A stretch of 64,000 nt of DNA from Gracilimonas sediminicola (GTDB lineage: Bacteria > Bacteroidota > Rhodothermia > Balneolales > Balneolaceae), in the NCBI RefSeq assembly GCF_024320785.1, contig NZ_JANDBC010000001.1, forward strand, positions 1,432,001 through 1,496,000, read 5' to 3'. Below the pieces are notes generated by a model. It worked only from the letters and a program-made list of their open reading frames with translations. It ran no database searches and had not been told where the DNA came from. The position numbers were made by a program, and so were the translations under genes. Below are positions 1 through 8,124 of this stretch, one piece after another (within the stretch, counting starts at the first letter, position 1; each line of letters opens with the position of its first letter).

Positions 1-999
1 ATGGATTATGATAATGTCGGATTACTCGTAGGAGACCCGAATGCGCAGGTAACCTCTATTCTCACCTGCCTTGATGTAACCGACAGCGTGGTAGCTGAAG
101 CCATTGAAACCGGATGCGAACTTATTGTAGCTCATCACCCGCTTATTTTTAGCAAGATTGGAAGTATTAATCCCACCGATGAGCAGGGTCGTATAATTTA
201 CAAGCTCATTAAAAACGACATTGGCTTGCTTGTCGCTCACACCAACTTAGATGCCGCGCTCGATGGCGTCTCTTTTGTGCTCGCCAATATGCTGGGGCTG
301 GATAACCTTAAGTTTCTTGACAAGAATTATTCCATAAGCCGAAAGATCCGCCTTATCACCTCTCATAAAGACAGTGACGCTGTACTGAAGTTGCTGAATT
401 ATCACTCTGCGGAAGAGGCTCACCACTTTGATGTAAACAGCCGTGAAGACGGGCTGAAGTGTTTTGAAGCAATCATTGACCAACATAACGTGTCTGTCCT
501 GAAAAAAGCCCTCAACAAAGAGGGGATGCTTAAAGAGGGAAGTTTTCAGGTGATAGATCTTGCTTCAACCTCTCAGAATTTTGGGATGGGAGTTTTAGGA
601 GAATATCCCGAAGAAGGAATTGGTAAAAATGAATTTTTGCACCTGGTATCGAAAGCATTGAATGTAAAGGCCATACGATATTCCGGAGATGTAGACCGAA
701 TTAAAAGCGTGGCCGTATGTGGCGGGGCCGGCGTGTTTTTGAAGAACAAAGCCATTGCAGCCGGAGCCCAGGCTCTGGTAACCGCCGATATTAAGTACCA
801 TGATTATTTCACTGAAGCCGATGACTTCCTTCTACTGGACGTCGGCCACTATGAAAGTGAATTCCCTGTTGCCGAAGCCCTGAAAAACGAGCTATCCGAA
901 GCCTTTGAAGAACTTACTGTTTCTGTAACGCGAACCGTAACGAACCCGATGCAGGTATATGTATCGGAGCCTGAACCGAAAACTATTCAACCAAGCTGA
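1..999 (+). CDS. Nif3-like dinuclear metal-centre protein (5' end outside window)
   Basis: This is a member of the Nif3/YqfO (GTP cyclohydrolase 1 type 2-like) family, cytosolic hexamers with a two-metal centre whose physiological substrate is unsettled. Visible signatures are DNVGLLVGD at residues 4-12, the metal-binding AHHPLIF at 44-50 and, near the C terminus, GHYESE. A less conserved insert at about 110-215 fits the PII-like domain of the long (about 365 aa) family members. The methionine at base 1 is unlikely to be the start: homologues carry about 30 residues before this motif, so the gene is cut by the window edge. It is followed after 10 bases by the coiled-coil gene and is probably co-transcribed with it, a pairing common in Bacteroidota. 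Confidence 0.9.
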   Translation: MDYDNVGLLVGDPNAQVTSILTCLDVTDSVVAEAIETGCELIVAHHPLIFSKIGSINPTDEQGRIIYKLIKNDIGLLVAHTNLDAALDGVSFVLANMLGLDNLKFLDKNYSISRKIRLITSHKDSDAVLKLLNYHSAEEAHHFDVNSREDGLKCFEAIIDQHNVSVLKKALNKEGMLKEGSFQVIDLASTSQNFGMGVLGEYPEEGIGKNEFLHLVSKALNVKAIRYSGDVDRIKSVAVCGGAGVFLKNKAIAAGAQALVTADIKYHDYFTEADDFLLLDVGHYESEFPVAEALKNELSEAFEELTVSVTRTVTNPMQVYVSEPEPKTIQPS

Positions 1000-1009
1000 A
1001 ACTCACTCC

Positions 1010-1744
1010 ATGAACGAAGTATTACAAAAATTAGCCAACCTCCAATACATAGACAGTCGCATTGACGAGCTGAAACAGCTTCGGGGAGATCTTCCGGAAG
1101 AAGTGCTGGATCTGGAGACAGACATCGCCCGAAAGCAAGCAAAGCTCAATAACCTCGAAGAGGAAGATCAAAACCTCACGGTCGAGTACGATAATCTTAA
1201 GCTTGATCTGCAAAGTTCTGAAGAAAAAATTCAGAAGTACGAAGATCAGCAGTTGAGCGTACGCAATAATCGCGAATACGATGCTCTGACCAAAGAGATC
1301 GAAGCTCAAAAGCAAGTGATTGAAAATGCGGAGTCCCGACTTAAAGAAATCGAGAAGCGTAAAGAGGAAATTGGCCCTGAAATTGACAAAGCCAAGGAAG
1401 AACTCGACGCTGCTCAAAAGCTTTACGACGAAAAAAGCGAAAGCCTTGATGATGTAGTCAAATCTACTGAAGAGGAAGAGAAGCAACTTCTTAAAAAGCG
1501 TGAAGAGGTAGAAAAGGAAATTGACGATCGTTACATGCGCAGCTACAATCGCTTACGCGACGGGCTGAACAACGGAATGGCTGTTGTTGCCATGGACCGT
1601 GGTGCCGCTCTTGGAATGGCGCTGCCTCCACAAACCCAGGTTGAAGTCCGCAGAAAAAATAAAATCATCATCGATGAAAACAGCGGGCGTATAGTGGTAG
1701 ATCAGTCTTTCTTTGACAACGCTAAAGAAGAACTCTCTATCTGA
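1010..1744 (+). CDS. coiled-coil protein of the C4-type zinc-ribbon family, cysteines lost
   Basis: The protein has 244 residues. About 1-175 is a charged, heptad-rich coiled coil, followed by a short C-terminal region that matches the position of the C4-type zinc ribbon (zf-RING_7) of this family, recognisable by ALPPQ and GRIVVD. In relatives this region has two CxxC pairs. Here the whole protein appears to contain no cysteine, so it cannot form that zinc site. The start at 1010 was chosen because the longer reading begins inside the upstream gene, whereas this ATG follows its stop by 10 bases and starts the coiled coil. The function of the family is unknown; it is often adjacent to Nif3, as here. 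Confidence 0.85.
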   Translation: MNEVLQKLANLQYIDSRIDELKQLRGDLPEEVLDLETDIARKQAKLNNLEEEDQNLTVEYDNLKLDLQSSEEKIQKYEDQQLSVRNNREYDALTKEIEAQKQVIENAESRLKEIEKRKEEIGPEIDKAKEELDAAQKLYDEKSESLDDVVKSTEEEEKQLLKKREEVEKEIDDRYMRSYNRLRDGLNNGMAVVAMDRGAALGMALPPQTQVEVRRKNKIIIDENSGRIVVDQSFFDNAKEELSI

Positions 1745-1775
1745 TAAGAATAGTTTTCGGATCAGCACATTGTTT

Positions 1776-1806
1776 AAAAAAGGGAAGTCGAGCACTTCCC
1801 TTTTTT
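1776..1806 (+). terminator. rho-independent terminator after the Nif3/coiled-coil pair
   Basis: The stem AAAAAAGGGAAGT pairs with ACTTCCCTTTTTT around a 5-base loop, and the T-run lies within the 3' arm. It sits 32 bases after the stop codon at 1744. Confidence 0.85.
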
Positions 1807-1834
1807 GTTTCTGCTTGCCTGAACAATCTAACCG

Positions 1835-1874
1835 ATTATCGTAGGGGCAATTCATGAATTGTCCCTACGATAAT
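1835..1874. repeat. 40-bp near-perfect palindrome upstream of rnpB
   Basis: The 40 bases read the same on both strands except for one G/T position; the centre is CAATTCATGAATTG flanked by GTAGGG/CCCTAC arms. It resembles short dispersed palindromes with a GTAGGGGC...CCCTAC pattern that I recall from many bacterial genomes, but I cannot confirm copy number here. It lies between the terminator and the likely rnpB promoter. Confidence 0.7.
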
Positions 1875-1886
1875 GGCTGAACAACC

Positions 1887-1921
1887 TTGGTTAGTTCATA
1901 CAAAAAAAAAGCCTATCTTTA
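1887..1921 (+). promoter_or_regulatory. candidate rnpB promoter, Bacteroidota type
   Basis: TATCTTTA at 1914-1921 is one base from the Bacteroidota -7 consensus TAnnTTTG and lies about 6 bases before the predicted 5' end of RNase P RNA. TTGG at 1887-1890 is a poor -33 candidate at a somewhat long spacing. Confidence 0.4.
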
Positions 1922-1925
1922 GTTC

Positions 1926-2395
1926 ACAGGAAAGCCGGGTAATCGCTTGGTACAATTATGTGCCGGGAGGAAAGTCCGGACACCAACAAGTACCGCGCTC
2001 CCCGATTCGGTTCAGCCGGCGAAGGGGAGGCTTCTCGTCAGGAATGGCGGGATGACAGACAGTGCAACAGAAAACAGACCGCTTCAGCGCGGAGCGCTGA
2101 GAAATTCCAAGCCGCAAACTCCAATGAACAACTATAAACTTTAATTGAGCATTGGAATTTGATTTTTGGTGCTTGGAGTTTTCAACGCTCCGCGTTGGAG
2201 TAAGGGTGAAAAGGTGAGGTAAGAGCTCACCGCCCCAAAGGCAACAATGGGGGCACGGCAAACCTCGCGGGATGCAAGTTCATGCAGATGGTATACGCCA
2301 CTTGTCGTGACGCCATCGGGTGGAATGCGCCAGATAAATGATTACCACCCGCACACATTGTGTGGGAACAGAATCCGGCTTACAGGCTTTCCTGT
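1926..2395 (+). ncRNA. rnpB: RNase P RNA (bacterial type A), enlarged P12
   Basis: This is the catalytic RNA that removes 5' leaders from pre-tRNA. Conserved blocks are GGAGGAAAGTCCGGAC near 1967, CAGTGCAACAGAAAACAGACC near 2060, GGTAAGAGCTCACCG near 2218 and GGGGGCACGGCAAACC near 2249. The terminal helix P1 pairs CAGGAAAGCC (1927-1936) with GGCTTTCCTG (2385-2394), which sets both ends. The total of about 470 nt is longer than usual. The excess lies between the CRII block and the GGTAAGAGCTCACC block, where a long hairpin (2086-2197) extends the P12 arm. Several apparent reading frames across this interval are spurious. Confidence 0.96.
2101..2182 (+). repeat. dispersed-type hairpin repeat inside the P12 arm of rnpB
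   Basis: ATTCCAAGCcgcAAACTCCAAT at 2103-2125 is an imperfect inverted repeat of the segment at 2150-2180, with ATTGGAATTT and GGTGCTTGGAG as its main blocks. The hairpin sits on top of a helix formed by 2086-2100 and 2183-2197. Motifs such as CCAAGC..CAAA..CCAAT occur, as I recall, as dispersed repeats in many bacteria, so this looks like a repeat accepted as an rRNA-expansion-like insertion. Other copies were not searched. Confidence 0.6.
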
Positions 2396-2407
2396 TGAAT
2401 TTACATG

Positions 2408-2439
2408 AAAACCCCGCTCTTATCTGAGAGTGGGGTTTT
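2408..2439. terminator. bidirectional terminator between rnpB and the PhyH gene
   Basis: AAAACCCCGCTC pairs with GAGAGTGGGGTTTT around a short loop, with an A-run on one side and a T-run on the other. It can end rnpB on the plus strand and the convergent dioxygenase gene on the minus strand. Confidence 0.85.
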
Positions 2440-2440
2440 G

Positions 2441-3241
2441 TTATTTCTGACCAGTTTTAACCGGGGCGTGAGGATTGCCAACCAGATAGCGCTTATCGTT
2501 TATATTTACCCGCTTTTTTTCATAATATTCTTCCCGTTTATCCCCTTCTGAAAGCGGGTTATATACTCCATACAAAATTCTCCTGCTTTTATCGGAGTTA
2601 TTTCGTTGTGACCGGTGGGGCAGGCGCTCTGTGAAAAAGATCACATCTCCGGGCTCCGTTTTCAACTTCTTCCATTCGAGTTCATCCTCTATAGATTGCG
2701 AGATTTTTGAAAAGTTAGGATGCTCCGGATATGGCTGTTCCATTGGCAAAATTTCCAGCTTCTCAAGAGGCCAGTTGGGTACAACTTCCAGACACCCGTT
2801 TGATTCAGTAGCCGGGTCGATGCTTATCAAGAATGAAATATACGGGCTCGAATCAGCATCAAATTTCATTTCCATTCCCTTTTCATAGGCAACCCCATCC
2901 TGGTGTGCAGAATGTGCTCCTCCATTCGGGTATTTATAATTTATACGTTCTTTATAAAGAACGGCTTTTTCGCCCATTAACTCGGTTACTAAACTGATCA
3001 TTCTTTGGCCCGTCAGTATCTTATTCAACTCATCATGATATGGAGCAAAGTTTTCCACCCGTGATAGTTTAGTTGGATCATCCATCTCATAAAACCGCAG
3101 CCACTTTGAATAGTCATCACCCCATGATGCTACTTCATCTACCATTTTTGAGATAGAGTCGATTTCATTTTTGAAGAGCCCCTTTTTGATTAGGTAGGAA
3201 TTATTTTGATAGAACTGAACTTCATTTTGTGACAGCAACAT
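2441..3241 (-). CDS. phytanoyl-CoA dioxygenase (PhyH) family protein
   Basis: Fe(II)/2-oxoglutarate-dependent oxygenase of the PhyH superfamily; the substrate cannot be read from sequence. The iron triad is visible as H113-x-D115 in SAHQDG and H209 in RLPHRS, with arginines near 220 as candidate 2-oxoglutarate ligands. I chose the ATG at 3241 because it begins the usual N-terminal segment (FYQNNSYLIKKGLF) and has a G-rich stretch before it. An in-frame GTG at 3301 would add 20 residues and overlap the smpB stop as GTGA. It lies immediately downstream of smpB and may be read through from it. The 3' end shares a terminator with rnpB. Confidence 0.85.
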   Translation of the reverse strand: MLLSQNEVQFYQNNSYLIKKGLFKNEIDSISKMVDEVASWGDDYSKWLRFYEMDDPTKLSRVENFAPYHDELNKILTGQRMISLVTELMGEKAVLYKERINYKYPNGGAHSAHQDGVAYEKGMEMKFDADSSPYISFLISIDPATESNGCLEVVPNWPLEKLEILPMEQPYPEHPNFSKISQSIEDELEWKKLKTEPGDVIFFTERLPHRSQRNNSDKSRRILYGVYNPLSEGDKREEYYEKKRVNINDKRYLVGNPHAPVKTGQK

Positions 3242-3297
3242 GCCCGCCCCCCATTGATTCGTTGAATTGGTTAATTTTGTGCGCTGATAGAAATTAA

Positions 3298-3771
3298 TCA
3301 CATATTAATCTTATAATTCCCCTTCACATTGCGCTCTATCTGTCGCTTCACGTCTTTTTCTTTGATGGAGTCTCTCTTGTCGTATTGCTTCTTACCTTTG
3401 GCTACACCGATCAGCACTTTGGCATTTCCTTTTTTGAAGTAGAGCTTTAGCGGCACAATGGTATAGCCCTTTTGTTCGGTTGCTTTTTCGAGCTCTCGTA
3501 TTTCCCGCTTGTTGAGCAGTAATTTTCGAGGACGGGTTTCATTGTGATTGTAATAGGAGCCGTGCTCGTAGGGCTTAATGTACATATCCCGCAAATACAC
3601 TTCACCATTCTGGATAAACGCAAAGGTATCAGCGAAACTGGCCTTGCCCTGGCGCAGCGATTTCACCTCGGTTCCCTTCAGAACCAACCCTGCTTCATAG
3701 GTCTCCTCGATATGGTAATCGTGGCTGGCCTTTCGATTCTTAATGGTAGGTGTTGTTTTCTTATCGCTCAT
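3298..3771 (-). CDS. smpB: SsrA-binding protein SmpB
   Basis: SmpB binds tmRNA and delivers it to stalled ribosomes for trans-translation. The 157-residue length is normal. Family hallmarks are NRKASHDYHIEETYEAG at 12-28, LKGTEVKSLRQGKAS at 31-45, the GSYYNHNETRPRKLLL block, and a basic C-terminal tail that would form the decoding-centre helix (YDKRDSIKEKDVKRQIER). The tmRNA gene itself was not seen in this window. Only 67 bases separate its start from the next upstream minus-strand gene, a TPR lipoprotein. Confidence 0.97.
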   Translation of the reverse strand: MSDKKTTPTIKNRKASHDYHIEETYEAGLVLKGTEVKSLRQGKASFADTFAFIQNGEVYLRDMYIKPYEHGSYYNHNETRPRKLLLNKREIRELEKATEQKGYTIVPLKLYFKKGNAKVLIGVAKGKKQYDKRDSIKEKDVKRQIERNVKGNYKINM

Positions 3772-3838
3772 TGGACCACAGACTTAGTGTGATAACGCTA
3801 ATTTAGCTGCTTTCTGACACGCCGGGAGTGCCTAAAAG

Positions 3839-4273
3839 TTAAATTTCGAAGCCTAATTCTTTTAGCTTTTCCATGATTTCCGGCTCCGGACTGCGGTCAG
3901 GAAATGTTCGGTAGATGCCCAAAATTTGTTCGGTTTCAGCAATGGCTTTCTCATTTTCCGGGTTGATTTCCAATACGGCAATAAATTCACGCAGTGCATT
4001 ATTCGCATTTTCCCGCATCTGCGAAGGGTCCGAATTATAGATCAGGTAAATACCGTGTTGCAGGTGCACATTTTCTTTCAGGGCCACTACTTCCGGGGAA
4101 GTCGGGCGGCCATCCAGAATAGCCATAGCATCCTCGAACTTGGCTTCTTCCACCAAACTGTTAACCTGCTGCTCAAGCGTTTGTTCTTGTTCAGCTTTTT
4201 GTTCGGATTGATTGCAGGCCGTTAGAAGCCCTGCTGTAAGGATGATAAAAAGTAAAGTTCTCATTGATTTCAT
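3839..4273 (-). CDS. small TPR-like lipoprotein, function unknown
   Basis: A 144-residue envelope lipoprotein. The lipobox LLTAC places the acylated cysteine near residue 20, preceded by a hydrophobic signal. The rest is helical: residues 35-60 and 85-125 look like tetratricopeptide hairpins (for example EFIAVLEINPENEKAIAETEQ). Its ATG overlaps the stop of the site-2 protease gene (ATGA), so the two are translationally coupled and it is likely a partner or co-regulated product. A start three codons later (M4) is also possible. No enzymatic motif is visible. Confidence 0.75.
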   Translation of the reverse strand: MKSMRTLLFIILTAGLLTACNQSEQKAEQEQTLEQQVNSLVEEAKFEDAMAILDGRPTSPEVVALKENVHLQHGIYLIYNSDPSQMRENANNALREFIAVLEINPENEKAIAETEQILGIYRTFPDRSPEPEIMEKLKELGFEI

Positions 4274-5493
4274 CAGTTCATATAAATTGGGTTCGGACTA
4301 ATACAGAGCAGAAAGATAAGCATACTCAGCCAGCCTATCACGCGCCGGGCCGGGGATAATTTTTCTTCAATATCGACCGGCGGATGTTCCACGCCAACCA
4401 CAAATGCCATAAAAAAGCTCCATACAACCCATATATACGACGCCTGACCGGCCTCCACACCGCCCACAGCATAATCATAGACAACCGATCCTATAATTGA
4501 GGCGGCCATCATCGCAAAAATCCAATAACGATCTGAGCGGAAGGCGCGATTCATGAGCACGAATAAGATGAATCCCCACACTACATATTCCGCTAAAGGC
4601 ATGGTGGTATAGCCAGCAATAAACTCCCGGAGCAGAGGAATGGCTTCCGCTCCACCAATAGCAGTGATCATGGTAAAAAACAGCCTTGCCACCACCCTGT
4701 GCTTTTTGTATCCAATAAGAGAATACAAAATGTGTCCACCATCCAGCTGACCCACCGGCATCAGGTTCAGTGCGGTAAAAAACAGGCCGAGCCATCCCGC
4801 AAATAAAAAGGGATAATGATACATCTCCCACATGGGCGGAACGTTATCAAACATAGATGCCAACGCAGAATATAACAGCGTATTCCCAACGGTTAATACA
4901 CCCTGACCTTCCACTTCATCTGTAATAAACTCCGGATAGGTTCCATTTTGAGCAACATATTCTTTCAGCTCCTCGTGCCCGGAAAAGTTTTGCACATACT
5001 CGGCCGGTTCGGGTAAAGTGGCAAAACCAATCATTAGTACAACCAATGCCACGATGAAACCGGCTATAGGACCTGATGCCCCTACATCAAACAGCTTGTG
5101 CATTTTTCGGATTCGTTCTTTAATCCTGATCACCGCCCCTACTGTACCTATCCCGATGGGAAGTGGAATATAATAGGGCAGCGTCACTTTTATGTTGTGG
5201 CGAACCGCGGCAAAGTAGTGCCCGAATTCATGAACCGTAAGGAAGGATAGAAACAACCCGGCAAATAAGAGGCCTCTGAGTATGTCGGTTGTGTTGGGTA
5301 TGGCAAATGGGAAAAGAACCGGTTCAAAGCCTACAAAATTGGCGCCGGTCATAGTCACAAAGAAAAATGTGAGTAAGAACAGCCCCAGATGTTTTAGAAT
5401 CGTCTTGGTGTCGGGTTTGTTCTTGGGCTCCTCTTTTCTGGAAAGGACTTCAAAATCGCTCGTAACTTCCTCTTGATATGGATTTGAACTCAA
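4273..5493 (-). CDS. site-2 protease family (M50) membrane metalloprotease
   Basis: Intramembrane zinc protease, 406 residues with about 8-9 hydrophobic segments. The catalytic HEFGH is at 88-92 inside a membrane helix. The third ligand motif, NLMPVGQLDGGH, follows at about 243-254 with D251. A cytosolic N-terminal region of about 35 residues precedes the first helix. Members of this branch cleave membrane-bound regulators or remnant signal peptides, but the target here is unknown. It is encoded 10 bases after the arginine deiminase gene and overlaps the lipoprotein gene, indicating a three-gene minus-strand operon. Confidence 0.92.
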   Translation of the reverse strand: MSSNPYQEEVTSDFEVLSRKEEPKNKPDTKTILKHLGLFLLTFFFVTMTGANFVGFEPVLFPFAIPNTTDILRGLLFAGLFLSFLTVHEFGHYFAAVRHNIKVTLPYYIPLPIGIGTVGAVIRIKERIRKMHKLFDVGASGPIAGFIVALVVLMIGFATLPEPAEYVQNFSGHEELKEYVAQNGTYPEFITDEVEGQGVLTVGNTLLYSALASMFDNVPPMWEMYHYPFLFAGWLGLFFTALNLMPVGQLDGGHILYSLIGYKKHRVVARLFFTMITAIGGAEAIPLLREFIAGYTTMPLAEYVVWGFILFVLMNRAFRSDRYWIFAMMAASIIGSVVYDYAVGGVEAGQASYIWVVWSFFMAFVVGVEHPPVDIEEKLSPARRVIGWLSMLIFLLCISPNPIYMN

Positions 5494-5503
5494 TCGTCTC
5501 TTG

Positions 5504-6739
5504 TTATTGGGTTAATGACTTTCTTGAAATCGGAAGTGTCATACATCGTGCTCCGCCTCGCCCTCGGCACAACTCATGACCCTGGAAACTGATGGCTATC
5601 TTCTGTCCTTCTTTAGGGGTGAACCCTTCTTTGCCGTATTCTTCAATAAACTCAAACTGGTTCATCAGGTCATAGCCATGATCAACCAAGGTGTTAAAGG
5701 TATTGGTATTACGCTCGTAACCTACAATTACACCGGGCGCCAGGGCAAAAACGTTGGCGCCATCAGTCCATTGTTCACGGAATTGATTAGTACGGTCTTC
5801 GCCACCACACTTGATGAAATTAAAGTCTCTTCCGGTTTCTTCTTCAAGTGCTGATTGTAACGAGCTTTTCATTTCTGTCTTGATGGAATCCCCATCCTTA
5901 AACAGGGCAACAACATTGTTTTTCTGCTCTAAAATAGCCGGGGGAAATACGATGCACTCGCTTTCATCAGCAAACGTAAAAATAGTATCAAGGTGCATGG
6001 ACGAACGCTGTTTGGGGATATCTACCGCCAACACTGTTTCCACTCCGCTGTTCAGCAGACCTTCTGTGCCCTTCATCAATCCGCTGAAGGATGTTCGTTC
6101 GCTCATCCCGATGAGCACAAGCTTGTCTGAAACCACCAATACATCACCGCCTTCTATGGACTGATGCCCGGATATTTTAATGGCATCTTCCCTTACGCTT
6201 TCAAACAAAGGATGAAACTCCACCAAGGTTTCCATAAGCAGCGACTCTCGCATGCGGGCTTTTTTCGCAGCTCTTGAAATAAGAATATTGTCTCCTACGA
6301 CTGCTGCCAGGTCCCGCGTAAAAAGCAGGTTGGGAGAGGGATTCAGGGAAAACCCTTTCGAGCGCTCCAGGTATCCCTGGGTCACAAACACCAGCAGTTC
6401 TTTAGGATCAAGTTTCCGAAGTTCCTTTTCCACCACATGCAGGTTTTCTTCCGGAAACTCCTTAATCAGCTGTTCAATAAAAAACAGGCGGGCGTCTTCA
6501 TTCTTAAATACCTCTGTCAAAAGATCCAGAATCTCGATCACATTTCCAGCTGCCGGCATGGCCGTTTTAAAAACCTCCAGCATATCCAAATGCTCTATCC
6601 TTGCATCTTCCTCAAAGATGATGTCGTCGAACAACAGTTCATCTTTAAGCTCGGGATTTACCAGGGAAACCTCATGGCCGGGCGTGTGAACGATTACTCC
6701 CTGCAGGTGACCTATTTCTGAAGAAACATTTATATCCAT
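5504..6739 (-). CDS. arcA: arginine deiminase
   Basis: Converts L-arginine to L-citrulline and ammonia. The protein has 411 residues from the ATG at 6739, which starts the usual N-terminal INVSSEIGHLQGVIVHTPG. Catalytic motifs are LLFTRDLAAVVGD around 140, the acidic EGGDV near 196, HLDTIFTF at 249 and the nucleophile Cys399 in GGARCMTLPI. No ornithine carbamoyltransferase, carbamate kinase or arginine/ornithine antiporter lies nearby, so a full arginine deiminase fermentation pathway is not encoded here. It is followed closely by the site-2 protease gene. The longer reading starting at 6796 has no homologous-looking N terminus and was rejected. Confidence 0.93.
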   Translation of the reverse strand: MDINVSSEIGHLQGVIVHTPGHEVSLVNPELKDELLFDDIIFEEDARIEHLDMLEVFKTAMPAAGNVIEILDLLTEVFKNEDARLFFIEQLIKEFPEENLHVVEKELRKLDPKELLVFVTQGYLERSKGFSLNPSPNLLFTRDLAAVVGDNILISRAAKKARMRESLLMETLVEFHPLFESVREDAIKISGHQSIEGGDVLVVSDKLVLIGMSERTSFSGLMKGTEGLLNSGVETVLAVDIPKQRSSMHLDTIFTFADESECIVFPPAILEQKNNVVALFKDGDSIKTEMKSSLQSALEEETGRDFNFIKCGGEDRTNQFREQWTDGANVFALAPGVIVGYERNTNTFNTLVDHGYDLMNQFEFIEEYGKEGFTPKEGQKIAISFQGHELCRGRGGARCMTLPISRKSLTQ

Positions 6740-6858
6740 AAAATGGTTGAGTGGTTGATTGTCGGAGCCGTGAAATATAACGGTTACAAACGGCATTTAT
6801 AAGAAGTAATTGGCTGAGTGAATCAATATCTTGACCGCCAAGCAAATGAAATGAGAGT

Positions 6859-7713
6859 ATGACTTCAAAGACAGAAATAGAATCGTTGCTTTTTTTAATG
6901 GATGATCCTGATCCGTTTGTTCAACAAAGTGTGGAGACCCGGCTGCAGGAACTTGGAGAGAAAGCGGTGCCCCTGCTGGATGAGTATCGTTCAGAAATTA
7001 GCGGGGAAGACGCCAAAAGCAGGGTGAATGATGTGATTCACAAACTTACTTTTGACACGCTTGAGTCTGACTTTATAGAAATTCTCGAAAATGGCATTAA
7101 GACCCGAAAATCCCTTGAGACCGCCATTTTTACGCTCGCACGTTTTGGAAACCCGACGCTTCGCATTTCAGAATACCAAAAGAAGCTGGATCACTTTGCC
7201 CAGATGATTGAGCCGCAGATCAAGTACAAGCTTGATGAAAAGCGCAAGATGAAGCGTATGCTTAAATTCATCTTTGAGGACCTGAACTTTCGTGGAGATA
7301 CAGAATTCTATCACGCCCCCGGGAATTGCTTTTTAAACCAGGTAATTGATCGGCGAAAAGGACTGCCTATTTCACTAAGCCTGATTGTCATGTTTATCGC
7401 CCGCCGGCTGGAGATGCCTTTTTTCGGGATCAACATGCCCATTCATTTTATGCTGAATTACGTGGGAGATAAAGAAGAGCTTTTGATTGACCCCTATGAT
7501 GACGGCGCCATCGTTACGTACGATCAGTGCTATTTCTTTTTGAAGAAGAATAACATTGACCCCCGCCCGGAACATTTTCAGATAGCCACAAACCTGGATA
7601 TTGTGTTGAGATGTATTCGAAATCTCATCCACAGTTATGAACGGCAGGAAGAGCCCGAGAGAGTTGAAGACCTTCGCAAGCTGCTGAACGTAACAGAAAT
7701 GTATCAGGACTGA
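6859..7713 (+). CDS. SirB1/transglutaminase-like family protein
   Basis: A 284-residue cytosolic protein of the SirB1 (Transglut_core2) family. Residues 1-60 look like HEAT-type helices, common at the N terminus of these proteins. The transglutaminase-like core follows with NCFLNQVIDRRKGLPISLS at about 154-172 (Cys156), the central histidine in PIHFMLNY and the aspartate of LLIDPYDDG. The Cys-His-Asp arrangement is therefore retained, but activity is unproven in the family. The start was chosen for its good hydrophilic N terminus and its position in the divergent promoter gap with arginine deiminase. The next gene starts 3 bases after its stop. Confidence 0.85.
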   Translation: MTSKTEIESLLFLMDDPDPFVQQSVETRLQELGEKAVPLLDEYRSEISGEDAKSRVNDVIHKLTFDTLESDFIEILENGIKTRKSLETAIFTLARFGNPTLRISEYQKKLDHFAQMIEPQIKYKLDEKRKMKRMLKFIFEDLNFRGDTEFYHAPGNCFLNQVIDRRKGLPISLSLIVMFIARRLEMPFFGINMPIHFMLNYVGDKEELLIDPYDDGAIVTYDQCYFFLKKNNIDPRPEHFQIATNLDIVLRCIRNLIHSYERQEEPERVEDLRKLLNVTEMYQD

Positions 7714-7716
7714 CCA

Positions 7717-8124
7717 ATGGCCGGTTATTCAGGAACCCCTCTCCTGAAAAAACTGGGCGTCAAGCCCGGTTATGCAATCCTGCTTGTTAACCCTCCTGAC
7801 TATTTTCAGAAGTTATTAGGCCCACTTCCCGAGGCTTCACGCTTTGTTGATATTAACCACTCAAAGCCACTGCCTTTCATTCACCTTTTTTGCCGGAATG
7901 AAAAAGAGCTCCACAACTTGCTTCCTCCATTAAAAGATAAGTTGGCTAAAGACGGAAGCCTTTGGGTTTCCTGGATCAAAAAATCGTCAAAGCTTACCAC
8001 GGATATCACCGGGAATGAAGTTCGCTCGCTGGGCCTTCAAATCGGGTTGGTTGATGTAAAGGTGTGTGCTGTTGATGACGACTGGTCGGGCCTGAAGTTT
8101 ATGTACCGAAAAGAGGATCGTTAA
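7717..8124 (+). CDS. DUF3052 family protein
   Basis: A 135-residue cytosolic protein matching the DUF3052 pattern: N-terminal SGTPLLKKLGVKPG, central Rossmann-like strands with NPP, then GSLWVSWIKKSSKLTTDITG and a C-terminal LVDVKVCAVDDDWSGLKF. Members occur in many phyla and no biochemical function is established. It follows the SirB1-like gene by 3 bases, so the two form an operon. Its stop codon overlaps the stop of the convergent histidine kinase gene by 4 bases. Confidence 0.85.
   Translation: MAGYSGTPLLKKLGVKPGYAILLVNPPDYFQKLLGPLPEASRFVDINHSKPLPFIHLFCRNEKELHNLLPPLKDKLAKDGSLWVSWIKKSSKLTTDITGNEVRSLGLQIGLVDVKVCAVDDDWSGLKFMYRKEDR

Noticed and set aside
1873-2261. Several frames over the rnpB region on both strands
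   Set aside because: The region folds as RNase P RNA with all conserved blocks; frames are chance.
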